Assembly (NCBI RefSeq): GCF_000170895.1
Contig: NZ_ABCS01000061.1
Span: forward strand, 1-61,864
DNA: 61,864 nt
Direction: 5' to 3'
Source: Plesiocystis pacifica SIR-1
GTDB taxonomy: Bacteria > Myxococcota_A > Polyangia > Nannocystales > Nannocystaceae
The notes under the pieces were generated by a model. It had not been told where the DNA came from. It saw nothing but the letters and a program-made list of their open reading frames with translations, and did no database searches. Of the stretch, positions 27,501 to 39,745 are shown piece after piece (within the stretch, counting starts at the first letter, position 1; every line of letters begins with the position of its first letter). Made by a program: the position numbers and the translations under genes.

Positions 27501-27698
27501 GGCCATGGCCTGGGCCTCGCGCTGCAGCCGGATCATCGAGCGCGAGCGCGGCCGACCGCGGCGCATGACCTTGATCGCCACGCTGCGGTTGAGCTCCTCG
27601 TCGAAGGCCGCCACCACCTCGCCCATGGCCCCCGTGCCCAGGTGGCGGATGACGGTGTAGCGACCAATGGGGTCTCCTGGCTGAAGTCGTGCCTTCAC
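24558..27698 (-). CDS. Membrane serine/threonine protein kinase with TPR domain
   Basis: A 1046-aa Pkn-type kinase. The kinase domain (residues 10-330) has the Gly loop LGTGAMGEVVAAF, AIKVM with the ATP Lys, HRDFKPENV (catalytic loop), DFGLV and an activation loop ending MAPEQFLG. A stretch with an acidic and Ser-rich insert lies just before the last. One transmembrane helix (WLAVGGVVAIVVGAGLGLA, about 350) is followed by about 650 residues of TPR-like helical repeats, probably outside the cytoplasm, which may sense or scaffold. The GTG start is preferred; the segment before it lacks kinase features. This is the commonest kinase design in myxobacteria. Confidence 0.93.
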   Translation of the reverse strand: MKARLQPGDPIGRYTVIRHLGTGAMGEVVAAFDEELNRSVAIKVMRRGRPRSRSMIRLQREAQAMAKVSHPNVVAVYDVGRHGLDEQVFIAMEYVDGPTLAEWTRERRPWREILDVFIGAGRGLEAAHAAGLIHRDFKPENVLLTSDGVAKVSDFGLVRASADSISVEDPGRSGSLAFPPSLDESFEVLVDSRANTVSEDPFSERLTRAGAMVGTPAFMAPEQFLGKPADAAADQFAFCVALYSALYRAPPFGGADVAELRGAVLSDSRMPRPGDREVPGWLAAVVERGLANAPEDRWPSMSALLHALEKDPSLRRRRWLAVGGVVAIVVGAGLGLASIEQAERARCEAEGEVAAQRWDTAAPRVREALLGTGLSFAPELWARSERSFEGWSERWRPARVAACRAAREETEDASAVVACLDAQLDDLDGTLEVLRSSDRVTGSYALEALAQLPNPARCEDPLWLRAQTQLDDRTEREQASSVRRSIVQARLLSQAGRSRGAYNLARAIVADAPQQGPLSAEARLALGQAAEGASDYGEAREALEAAHYEAEAFGHDRVALTAALELSHVYVLLGDAQRGKEWLRRADALTRRLGSLKEDRVRLLAAEAEHHYLVKDYEPATRVAWDYLTLAEATYPASHPQVAEALDTVGKNQAALGEIEGAVETFTRARERYADSFGAEHPRVIEVELHLARAKRDAGDVPAAIVAFEQALARLEAEYGEDQLQVFTTRRLLVDTLLRAGRRDEALVLQEQTIPIAERLFGPDNVQLVPSLTASARLYRGFGRFEEAQAMLERAEAIARAAYGSEHIDTMVTTYELTRLREQRGESPEVLLPLYRQVFTAFTKAYGLEHDNTTVVLSIIGQAQCELGRYDAGLADLRRATQLIGEDATRGKIRVTIFQSMLIECMAEAGHWEDALPIIREALATRAAELGDADPARSVFLYNLVDALLATGDLEGALAASEETRTIFEAEPPSTLAGRVDYWNNRARVLHVSGADPQAARALVDEGLAAIAAARDGELAKGQSPESIEALAARLRGYRKPPRGGA

Positions 27699-27929
27699 GT
27701 GAGCTGCGAACTCGACTCGGCCCGCTGGCCGGCAGAGAACCTAGCACGATCGCGGCCTCCTTCCATTTGGGGCCCAAGGTGAGCCGGGCGCTCCCGCGCG
27801 TCATGGTGATGTTCTCGCCGGGTTTCGGCTCAGCCCCGCGCAGGCCGGCGCCCGCCCATGGCGCGTCGGGTCAATCGATTGGGCGTCCGCGGTCATCCAC
27901 GCCAGCGGCGTCCAGGGCATCAAGAAAGC

Positions 27930-29036
27930 ATGAACGATCGCCTGCGCACCGCCCTCCCCGTGCTCTCCCCTCGGCGAGAGCCCGTCCTCATCCCCGAGGC
28001 CTGGTACCCGATCGCCCCGTCCACCGACCTCCCGGCCCGGGGCCGGAGGGCCACCAAGCCCCTCGGCATCATGCGCCTCGGACGGCGCTGGGTGCTGTGG
28101 CGCGACGAGGCCGGCGCCGTCGCGTGCATGCCCGCGGCCTGCCCCCACCGCGGCGCGGATCTGGCCCAGGGCCGCGTGCGCCAGGGCGAGATCGAGTGCC
28201 CCTACCACGGCTTTCGCTGGAGCGCCGGGGGTGAGTGCGTCGCCCTGCCCTGCGAGGGCCGCGGCGCCCGGGTGCCCGCCAAGCTCCACGTCCGCGAGCG
28301 GCCCATCGTCCGCGAAGCCCACGGGCTGATCTGGATGTGGTACGGCGAGCGCGAGCCCACCGCCCAGCTCCCCTGGTTCGAGCGCTCCCCCGTCGAGGGC
28401 CGCCGCACGGCGACGCACACCGAGGTCTGGGAGGTCAGCTTCACCCGGACCATGGAGGCGATGCAGGACCTCCACCACTTCCCCTTCGCCCACCACGGCC
28501 TCGACCCCTGGCGCGGCAAGGCGGCGCGCCTCGACCCCTACGAATGCCGCGTCGAGGGCGAGCGCATCTACCAAAAGGCCGCGCTGGCCCTCGAGCGCGA
28601 GGACGGCAGCACCGAGCCCGTCGTGCACTTCCAGCTCGACTGCGCCTTCCCCAGCGGCATCTACCTCAAGTTCAGCCCGCGCGTCGACGCGTCCGTGGCC
28701 CTGTGCCCCATCGACGAGCAGCGCACCTGGGTGTGGGCCTGCTACCGGGTCGAGACCGGCCTGGGCGCGGTGATCGACAAGCTCTCGGCGCGGCTCAGCA
28801 TGTGGTTCGAGTTCGCCTTCGTACAGCCCGACGATCGCCGCATGAGCGCGAGCGCGGAGCCCCAGGCCTGCACGGCGGCGGACCACGCCCTGGTCCGCTC
28901 GGACGCCGCGATCGCGGCGTGGCACAAGCTCCGCCGCGCGCACCTACACGCCGCGAGCGCGAGCGCTCAAGAGCACAGCCCGCTGACGGCGGGGTCGTCG
29001 GACATCGAGCAGTCGAAGTCGTCGCAGTCGATGTAG
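27930..29036 (+). CDS. Rieske non-haem iron oxygenase
   Basis: A 368-aa protein. Rieske [2Fe-2S] ligands are in CPHRGADLAQGRV (residues about 70) and CPYHGFRW (about 90). The mononuclear iron site is in MEAMQDLHHFPFAHH near residue 180, giving the Asp-x2-His-x4-His triad. It resembles the pheophorbide a oxygenase/VanA-like branch; the substrate is unknown. The ATG at 27930 starts the conserved part. The last 24 codons run 70 nt across the end of the oppositely oriented MopE-like gene and are not family-like, so an original stop may have been lost. Confidence 0.88.
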   Translation: MNDRLRTALPVLSPRREPVLIPEAWYPIAPSTDLPARGRRATKPLGIMRLGRRWVLWRDEAGAVACMPAACPHRGADLAQGRVRQGEIECPYHGFRWSAGGECVALPCEGRGARVPAKLHVRERPIVREAHGLIWMWYGEREPTAQLPWFERSPVEGRRTATHTEVWEVSFTRTMEAMQDLHHFPFAHHGLDPWRGKAARLDPYECRVEGERIYQKAALALEREDGSTEPVVHFQLDCAFPSGIYLKFSPRVDASVALCPIDEQRTWVWACYRVETGLGAVIDKLSARLSMWFEFAFVQPDDRRMSASAEPQACTAADHALVRSDAAIAAWHKLRRAHLHAASASAQEHSPLTAGSSDIEQSKSSQSM

Positions 29037-29695
29037 CCGTCGTTGTCGTTGTCGATCCCGTCCGAGCAGGTCTCGACGCTGTCCTCGCTCATGCCCCCGC
29101 ACAGCTCCATCACCGCGGGGTCGTCGGACATCGAGCACGAGAAGTCCTGGCAATCGGTGAAGCCGTTGCAGTCGTTGTCGATCCCGTCCGAGCACTGCTC
29201 GACGCTCGTCTCCGAGGGCAAGCTCGCGCAGTAGTCGAGGATCGCCTGGTCCTCCGACATCGAGCAGCCAAAGTCCTCGCAGTCGGTGTAGCCATTGCCG
29301 TCGTTGTCGATCCCGTCCATGCACTGGTCGAGGGTGTCCTCGGGCGGCAAGTTGGCGCAGTAGTCGAGGATCGCCTGATCCTCCGACATCGAGCACGAGA
29401 AGTCCGCGCAGTCGACGAAGCCGTTGTAGTCGTTGTCGATCCCGTCCGAGCACAGCTCGAGGGTGTCCTCGGCCACCGGCGGCCCGCCCTCTCCCCCGGT
29501 GGTCTCCGCCGGCTCCGGGCACTCGCTCTCGTCTCCCCCCTCGCCCACGTCGTCCGCCCCGCTCGTCTCCTCGTCCTCGGCGCTCGGGGCCGTCGAGAAG
29601 ATGCAGCCCGTGGACGCGCCCGACACGAGCGCGGCCAGGATCGAGGCCTTCAGGGTATTCGCGGAGATCAGCGAGAGCAGGCGAGAGCGGGTCAT
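28967..29695 (-). CDS. MopE-like repeat lipoprotein
   Basis: A 242-aa exported lipoprotein: basic start, hydrophobic stretch, lipobox-like GASTGC near residue 31, then an acidic stalk. Residues about 75-242 are four repeats of roughly 43 residues with the core LCSDGIDNDYNGFVDCADF and, later, CSDGIDNDNDGYIDCDDF, each followed by CSMSEDQA or CSMSDDPA. The DGIDND(x)DG loops are Ca2+-binding-type as in MopE and myxobacterial surface proteins. Paired Cys suggest disulphides in each repeat. TATGCT ends 7 nt before the ATG. It is divergent to rtcR. Confidence 0.82.
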   Translation of the reverse strand: MTRSRLLSLISANTLKASILAALVSGASTGCIFSTAPSAEDEETSGADDVGEGGDESECPEPAETTGGEGGPPVAEDTLELCSDGIDNDYNGFVDCADFSCSMSEDQAILDYCANLPPEDTLDQCMDGIDNDGNGYTDCEDFGCSMSEDQAILDYCASLPSETSVEQCSDGIDNDCNGFTDCQDFSCSMSDDPAVMELCGGMSEDSVETCSDGIDNDNDGYIDCDDFDCSMSDDPAVSGLCS

Positions 29696-29748
29696 GGGGC
29701 GGAGCATAGCCGCCTTTGCCGACGGGACGTCTGCTACCCTCCCGTGCC

Positions 29749-31554
<1,806 letters not shown>

Positions 31555-31574
31555 CGCCGTGCTACAACGGCACC

Positions 31575-32753
31575 ATGTTCGCGCGCTGGTCCACGTGCAT
31601 CCTCCCCCTGAGCTTGGCCGTCCTGTCGAGCTGCTTCGTCAAGCCCGACAACAAGGTCGGCGCGGACGCGGGCACCGACGAGGCCGGCCAGGGCGAGTGT
31701 GGCAACGGCGTCGTCGAAGACGGCGAGGAGTGTGACGAGGGCACGGCCAACGCCGACGAGGGCAGCTGCACGAGCGCCTGCACCCTGCCGGTGTGTGGCG
31801 ACGGCGTCGTCCAGGCCGGGGAGGAGTGCGACGACGGCAACGACGTCGACTCCGACGCCTGCGTGCCCGGCTGCCAGCTCGCCACCTGCGGCGACGGCTA
31901 CGTCCAAGAGGGCGTCGAGACCTGCGACGACGGCAACGGCGTCGACGACGACGACTGCAGCAACACCTGCGTGTCCGCGACCTGTGGCGACGGCGTCCTC
32001 CAAGACGGCGAGGGCTGCGACGACGGCAACGACGACACCGACGACGACTGCCCCGCCTGCCAGCCCGCGACCTGCGGCGACGGCTACGTGTTCGCGGGCG
32101 TCGAGGAGTGCGACGACGCCAACGACGTCGACCAGGACGCGTGCACCAACGCCTGCACCGACGCCGTGTGCGGCGACGGCATCGTCCACCTCGGGGTCGA
32201 GGAGTGCGACGACGCCAACGAGGTCAGCACCGACGCCTGCATCAGCTGCAACGACGCCGTGTGTGGCGACGGCATCGTCCACGAGGGCGTCGAGGGCTGC
32301 GACGACGGCAATACCAACGACAACGACGACTGCAGCAACGACTGCAACGCCTCGTGCGGCACGGACTGCTTTGGGCCCGGCGGGTGCCTGACGGGCGCGG
32401 GCCGCTGCGTGCGGTTCTCGTGCCGCTCCCCCCAAGAGGGCGAAGACTTTTGCGGGGATTGCACCGGGTGGCAAGAGATCAGCTACGCCGACTGGCTCAA
32501 CGGCTACTGCGGTGACCTCATCGCCAAGTACCGGGAGGAGTACGGGCACATGACCATGTGCTCGAGCTCGCCCGTGTGCTGCGAGAGCGCCGAGGATTGC
32601 GCCGGCAATGACAATGCGTGGCACTTCTTCGACGGCCAGGACACCCGCTACGTCGGCCCGTGCCTGGGCTGCATGGGCGAAGACGACTGCTTCCACTGGG
32701 ATAACGTCGCCACGGGCACCATCACCCGGCTCAGCGCGTGCGAGAAACTATGA
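31575..32753 (+). CDS. Cys-rich repeat lipoprotein (DUF4215/TIGR02232 type)
   Basis: A 392-aa lipoprotein with signal peptide ending LSSCFVKPD (lipobox LSSC). After an acidic stretch come seven repeats of about 32 residues in the form CGDGVVQAGEECDDGNDVDSDAC, the myxobacterial Cys-rich repeat (TIGR02232/DUF4215). The last 120 residues are a distinct Cys-rich domain (CFGPGGCLTGAGRCVRFSC, later CMGEDDCFHWDNV). Role unknown; repeats of this type occur in surface proteins. TACAAC ends 6 nt before the ATG. It follows rtcR by 20 bp on the same strand; a family 1 repeat starts 16 nt after its stop. Confidence 0.85.
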   Translation: MFARWSTCILPLSLAVLSSCFVKPDNKVGADAGTDEAGQGECGNGVVEDGEECDEGTANADEGSCTSACTLPVCGDGVVQAGEECDDGNDVDSDACVPGCQLATCGDGYVQEGVETCDDGNGVDDDDCSNTCVSATCGDGVLQDGEGCDDGNDDTDDDCPACQPATCGDGYVFAGVEECDDANDVDQDACTNACTDAVCGDGIVHLGVEECDDANEVSTDACISCNDAVCGDGIVHEGVEGCDDGNTNDNDDCSNDCNASCGTDCFGPGGCLTGAGRCVRFSCRSPQEGEDFCGDCTGWQEISYADWLNGYCGDLIAKYREEYGHMTMCSSSPVCCESAEDCAGNDNAWHFFDGQDTRYVGPCLGCMGEDDCFHWDNVATGTITRLSACEKL

Positions 32754-32769
32754 ACTTTTTGCAGGGCGA

Positions 32770-32853
32770 CTGAGTCGTGGACGTGGGGCAGGGAGGGCGT
32801 GGCGTCGTCCACGACGGCTAAAGTGGATAGGGACTGTGAAAACTTCACAGTCC
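32770..32853 (+). repeat. Family 1 84-bp two-hairpin repeat, single copy
   Basis: One exact 84-bp unit 16 nt after the Cys-rich lipoprotein stop, sense to it. Hairpin 1 arms GTCGTGGACG and CGTCCACGAC are perfect. Hairpin 2 has 12-nt arms AGGGACTGTGAA and TTCACAGTCCCT around AAC. The linker is GGCTAAAGTGGAT. Confidence 0.9.
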
Positions 32854-33000
32854 CTGAGCATTCTTTCCAGACTTGGCCTCGGAACAGCGGCTGTCCTCCC
32901 CGGTACCCCAGGGTGAGGCAGGGACTGATCCACGGGACATCTGAGCGGGCTCACCCAGCCAAGGCTGGCCATTCTTTTGGCACATTTGCTGGGATTCGCC

Positions 33001-33022
33001 GCCTGCGATGGTAGGATCTGCG
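33001..33022 (+). promoter_or_regulatory. Promoter-like box of the EthD gene
   Basis: TAGGAT at 33012-33017 lies 21 nt before the ATG at 33039, with GGAGGT between. It fits a housekeeping -10 box with a short leader; no clear -35 is seen. Confidence 0.45.
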
Positions 33023-33038
33023 CTGGAGGTGGGTCGAT

Positions 33039-33479
33039 ATGATCAAGCTGGTCCAAAACCTCAGGCGCCTTCCGGCACTCTCGGTGGCTGAGTTTCGCGA
33101 CAAACTCAACGAATACGGCTTCGTCGTCAAAGACATCGCCGACGAGTTGGGTGCAGCTCGCGTCGCCATCAGCACGACCCTCGCGGTCCAGGACAACATC
33201 AGCATGCAGGTCAGCCAGGGGACCAGCGATCCGCCCGACGCCATCGTCGAGATCTGGATGCGCCGGGCCCCCGACTTCGACGGCCCCGACAACCTGCTCG
33301 CGCGCCAGCTCCTCGCCAAGATGCGAGACATGCAGGACGGCTTCGTCGACCTGCACCGCTCGTCCTTCTTCTTCGCCTCCGAGCGGGTCGAGCATGGCCG
33401 CGAGGCCGCGGCTGCCCTCAGCCAGAGGCTGATGCGCATCGATCAGATCAAGCACACCCTCGACCTGTCCGAGATGTGA
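33039..33479 (+). CDS. EthD-like dimeric alpha-beta barrel protein
   Basis: A 146-aa cytoplasmic protein. It opens with MIKLVQNLRRLPALSVAEFRD, the strand and helix that mark EthD domains, and has VEIWMRRAPDFDG before a helix rich in charged residues. EthD-type domains form ferredoxin-like dimers and appear in haem or aromatic compound enzymes. No catalytic residues can be named. GGAGGT lies 8 nt before the ATG and TAGGAT further upstream. Confidence 0.65.
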   Translation: MIKLVQNLRRLPALSVAEFRDKLNEYGFVVKDIADELGAARVAISTTLAVQDNISMQVSQGTSDPPDAIVEIWMRRAPDFDGPDNLLARQLLAKMRDMQDGFVDLHRSSFFFASERVEHGREAAAALSQRLMRIDQIKHTLDLSEM

Positions 33480-33562
33480 TCCGCGCAGGGCTTGCCCCTG
33501 CCAGCTCGGCACCCCCCCGGCCCCCCTCGACCCGGGTCCTCGCATCGGCTAGACAAACGCCG

Positions 33563-33946
33563 ATGGCCGACTCCAACTCCCCCCGCCCGGTCCACCCCTC
33601 CGACGCGTGCAGCGAGACCGTCCGCCGCCAGCAAGCGGCCTTTCACCCGGACGTGCTCGAGGCCGTGATCAACGCGGTGAACAGCCAGGACGTGGTCGTG
33701 GTCGGCATGGCGACCAACCCCCACGTCAAGAAGGCCCGCCTGGGCCTGCGCAACGCCGACATCCCCTTCACCTACCTGGAGTACGGCAGCTACACCAAGG
33801 GCTGGCGCCAGCGCCTGGCCATCAAGATGTGGAGCGGCTACCCGACCTTCCCCCAAGTGTTCGTCAAGGGCACGCTGGTCGGGGGCAACGCGGAGCTCCA
33901 GGGCATGCTGAGCGACGGCTCCCTCGCCGCTCAGCTGGCTGGCTGA
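33563..33946 (+). CDS. Glutaredoxin-fold protein without active-site cysteine
   Basis: A 127-aa thioredoxin-fold protein. The shape follows monothiol glutaredoxins: VVVVGMATNPHVKKARLGL (strand plus helix), then LEYGSYTKGWRQRLAIKMWSGYPTFPQVFVKGTLVGGNAELQGM, with the cis-Pro loop TFPQVFV and the glutathione-site GGNAEL. Where the family has CGFS or CPYC it reads TNPHV, so the redox Cys is missing. The only Cys is at residue 15 in the N-terminal tail. The protein may bind without catalysis, or the tail Cys may replace the lost one. It converges on the next gene with one base between stops. Confidence 0.8.
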   Translation: MADSNSPRPVHPSDACSETVRRQQAAFHPDVLEAVINAVNSQDVVVVGMATNPHVKKARLGLRNADIPFTYLEYGSYTKGWRQRLAIKMWSGYPTFPQVFVKGTLVGGNAELQGMLSDGSLAAQLAG

Positions 33947-33947
33947 A

Positions 33948-34439
33948 TCACTCCGGCAGCTTGCAGCTGTCGTCGGTCAGCTCGGCGCACAGATCCTTGG
34001 CGGCGTCCGAGAACGCGCAGCCCTCGGGCATGGTCAGCTCCATCACCTTCTTGGAGTGGAAGACGTTGAGCATGGGCCCGGCCTCGGCCGAGCCCGGCAA
34101 CCGGAAGTGGACCTGCACGTGCTCGGCGGGGGCCTTGATGAAGTCCCGGGAGCCCGGCTCGCCGTCGATCGGACAGTTCGCCAGCTCCGTGAAGCCCGCG
34201 CCGGTGAGGTGCTTGGTGTAGAGCTCGTCGAGCTTCGCGTCCTCGGTCCCCTTGGCGTAGGCGATCATCAGCATGTCGTCGGCGCCAAAGTCGTTGCCCT
34301 TGGCCTCGATGGCCATCTCGACGTCGCCGCGGAGATCGGCGGGCACGTAGGCGTCGAAGCTCTCGGGGATCGGCGTCTTGCAAGCGAGGGTCGAGGCAGC
34401 CAGGGCGAGGAGCAGAGCGAGGGAGGATGCGCGGCGCAT
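33948..34439 (-). CDS. Small lipoprotein of unknown function
   Basis: A 163-aa protein with a typical lipoprotein signal (LALLLALAASTLACK, lipobox STLAC). The mature part is acidic, with Cys in the middle (LANCPID) and twice near the C-terminus (EGCAFSDAAKDLCAEL, DDSCKL). No family is recognised. The ATG at 34439 is preferred to 34448 because it is followed directly by the Arg-Arg of the signal. Confidence 0.7.
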   Translation of the reverse strand: MRRASSLALLLALAASTLACKTPIPESFDAYVPADLRGDVEMAIEAKGNDFGADDMLMIAYAKGTEDAKLDELYTKHLTGAGFTELANCPIDGEPGSRDFIKAPAEHVQVHFRLPGSAEAGPMLNVFHSKKVMELTMPEGCAFSDAAKDLCAELTDDSCKLPE

Positions 34440-34506
34440 TCCGCACATCTACCCCCTCGCGCCGAGCTGCGTCAAATGCGAACGCACTCGAGACTCAGCT
34501 AGGGGG

Positions 34507-38238
<3,732 letters not shown>

Positions 38239-38314
38239 GGGCGGCCGAGGGTACTCCCCTGCCCGCAAACGGCAACCACCTGCGCCGGCCCGGCTGATCC
38301 GTTAGTCTGGGGGG

Positions 38315-39745
38315 GTGCGCGAGCGTCTCCTCCTGACCCCCGCCTTCGCCGCAGTCACCGCCCTCGCCGCCCTCTCCCCCCTCGCGCTGGGTGGCTGCAA
38401 GGCGGCGCTCGGAGCCGGGGGCGGTCAGGACGGCGTGGAAGACAACGGCGGCTCGGGCGTAGAGGCTCCCGATGACGGCGCCAGCGATCCGGACGCCAGC
38501 GGCGAGGCCCCGACCGAGGCCGAGCTCCGGGCCGAGGCCGAGCGCCGCGAGCAGGCGGCCGAGGTCGACGCGGCCGCCCGGCGGATCATCCTCGAGGTCG
38601 CCAAGGCCCGGGAGCTCCCGGTCAAGGGCGACTTCTCCGTGGAGCTCGTCGACAAACAGGGCGTGCGGGACTTCGTCGAGGCCGTGATGGTCGAGGAGAT
38701 GAGCCACGAGGAGCTCGCGCTCATGGGCCGGATCAACGCCTCCTTGGGCGTCATCCCCGTGGGCAGCGACTTCGAGCAGGTGCTCCTCGACATGTACGAG
38801 CTCGGCGTGCTCGGCATCTACGACCCCAAGCGCAAGACCCTGATGATCGGCGACTACATCGATCGGGTCCAGCTGGGCATGGTCGTCGGCCACGAGGGCG
38901 CCCACGGCCTCCAGGACATGCACTTCGACCTCGAGGCCCTCAATCACATGCACAAGGGTCGGAGCGACCTCGACTCGGCCCAGACTTTCTTGATCGAGGG
39001 CGACGCCCAGGCGGCCTACCTGGCCTGGGTCGCGGGCGACGAGGGCCTGGCGAGCATCGGCGAGGACCTGCTCGAGCTCCAGGCCAACATGGTCCTGCAG
39101 ATCCGCGAGGACATGGGCATCCCGCACACCATCTTGGCCCGCCAGATGCAAATGCCCTACACCGACGGCACGGCCAACGTGGTCCGCATCGCCCGGGACC
39201 AGGGCTGGGACGCGGTCAACGAGCTCTACGCCGAGCTGCCCACGAGCAGCGAGCAGATGCTGCACCTCGACAAGCTGGCCAAGCGCGAGCAGCCCCGGCC
39301 GATCACCGTCGACAGCGTGCCCCTGCGCGCGCTGTTCCCCGATCACCAGCCCGTGTGGGAGGACGAGCTCGGCGAGGTCTCGCTCCTGGCCATGCTCGCC
39401 GAGGTCGCCACGCCCGGGAAGGCACGGGAGGCCGCGGCCGGCTGGGGGGGCGATCGCTACGTCGTGCTCGAGACCAAGGATCAGACCCGCCGGGCGCCGG
39501 CGCCGTTACTCGCCGGGGTGACGGCCTGGGACAGCGTCGAAGACGCGAAACAATTCGAGGCGCTGTTTCGCACTTATCTCCAGGCGCGCAAGCCCGACGC
39601 CTTCCACCTCGAACGCAAGCGCGACCGCGTCCTCTACCTGACCCACTTCGACGCCCCGGCGGCGTCTTTGCCAGAACCGGAGCGCGCCAAGGCTGTCAGC
39701 AAGGCGGCATGGTCCACGTTCACCGTCGGGAGCCAACCCAAATGA
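38315..39745 (+). CDS. HExxH zinc-peptidase-like lipoprotein, first gene of the MoxR/VWA operon
   Basis: A 476-aa exported lipoprotein. The signal ends at LALGGCKAA; an acidic stalk follows. VVGHEGAHGLQD near residue 195 is a HExxH zinc motif, and FLIEGDAQAAYLAW, about 35 residues later, supplies a plausible third ligand Glu (gluzincin pattern). No exact family is assigned. The GTG start is preceded by TAGTCT with 6 nt between, suggesting a leaderless mRNA. The stop overlaps the next ATG by 4 bp (ATGA), so it belongs to the operon that continues to 48922. A processing or quality-control protease is inferred only. Confidence 0.75.
   Translation: MRERLLLTPAFAAVTALAALSPLALGGCKAALGAGGGQDGVEDNGGSGVEAPDDGASDPDASGEAPTEAELRAEAERREQAAEVDAAARRIILEVAKARELPVKGDFSVELVDKQGVRDFVEAVMVEEMSHEELALMGRINASLGVIPVGSDFEQVLLDMYELGVLGIYDPKRKTLMIGDYIDRVQLGMVVGHEGAHGLQDMHFDLEALNHMHKGRSDLDSAQTFLIEGDAQAAYLAWVAGDEGLASIGEDLLELQANMVLQIREDMGIPHTILARQMQMPYTDGTANVVRIARDQGWDAVNELYAELPTSSEQMLHLDKLAKREQPRPITVDSVPLRALFPDHQPVWEDELGEVSLLAMLAEVATPGKAREAAAGWGGDRYVVLETKDQTRRAPAPLLAGVTAWDSVEDAKQFEALFRTYLQARKPDAFHLERKRDRVLYLTHFDAPAASLPEPERAKAVSKAAWSTFTVGSQPK

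Noticed and set aside
27858..27929. Longer N-terminus for the Rieske oxygenase from the ATG at 27858
   Set aside because: The extra 24 residues are Arg-rich and unlike the family; the ATG at 27930 fits homologous starts better.
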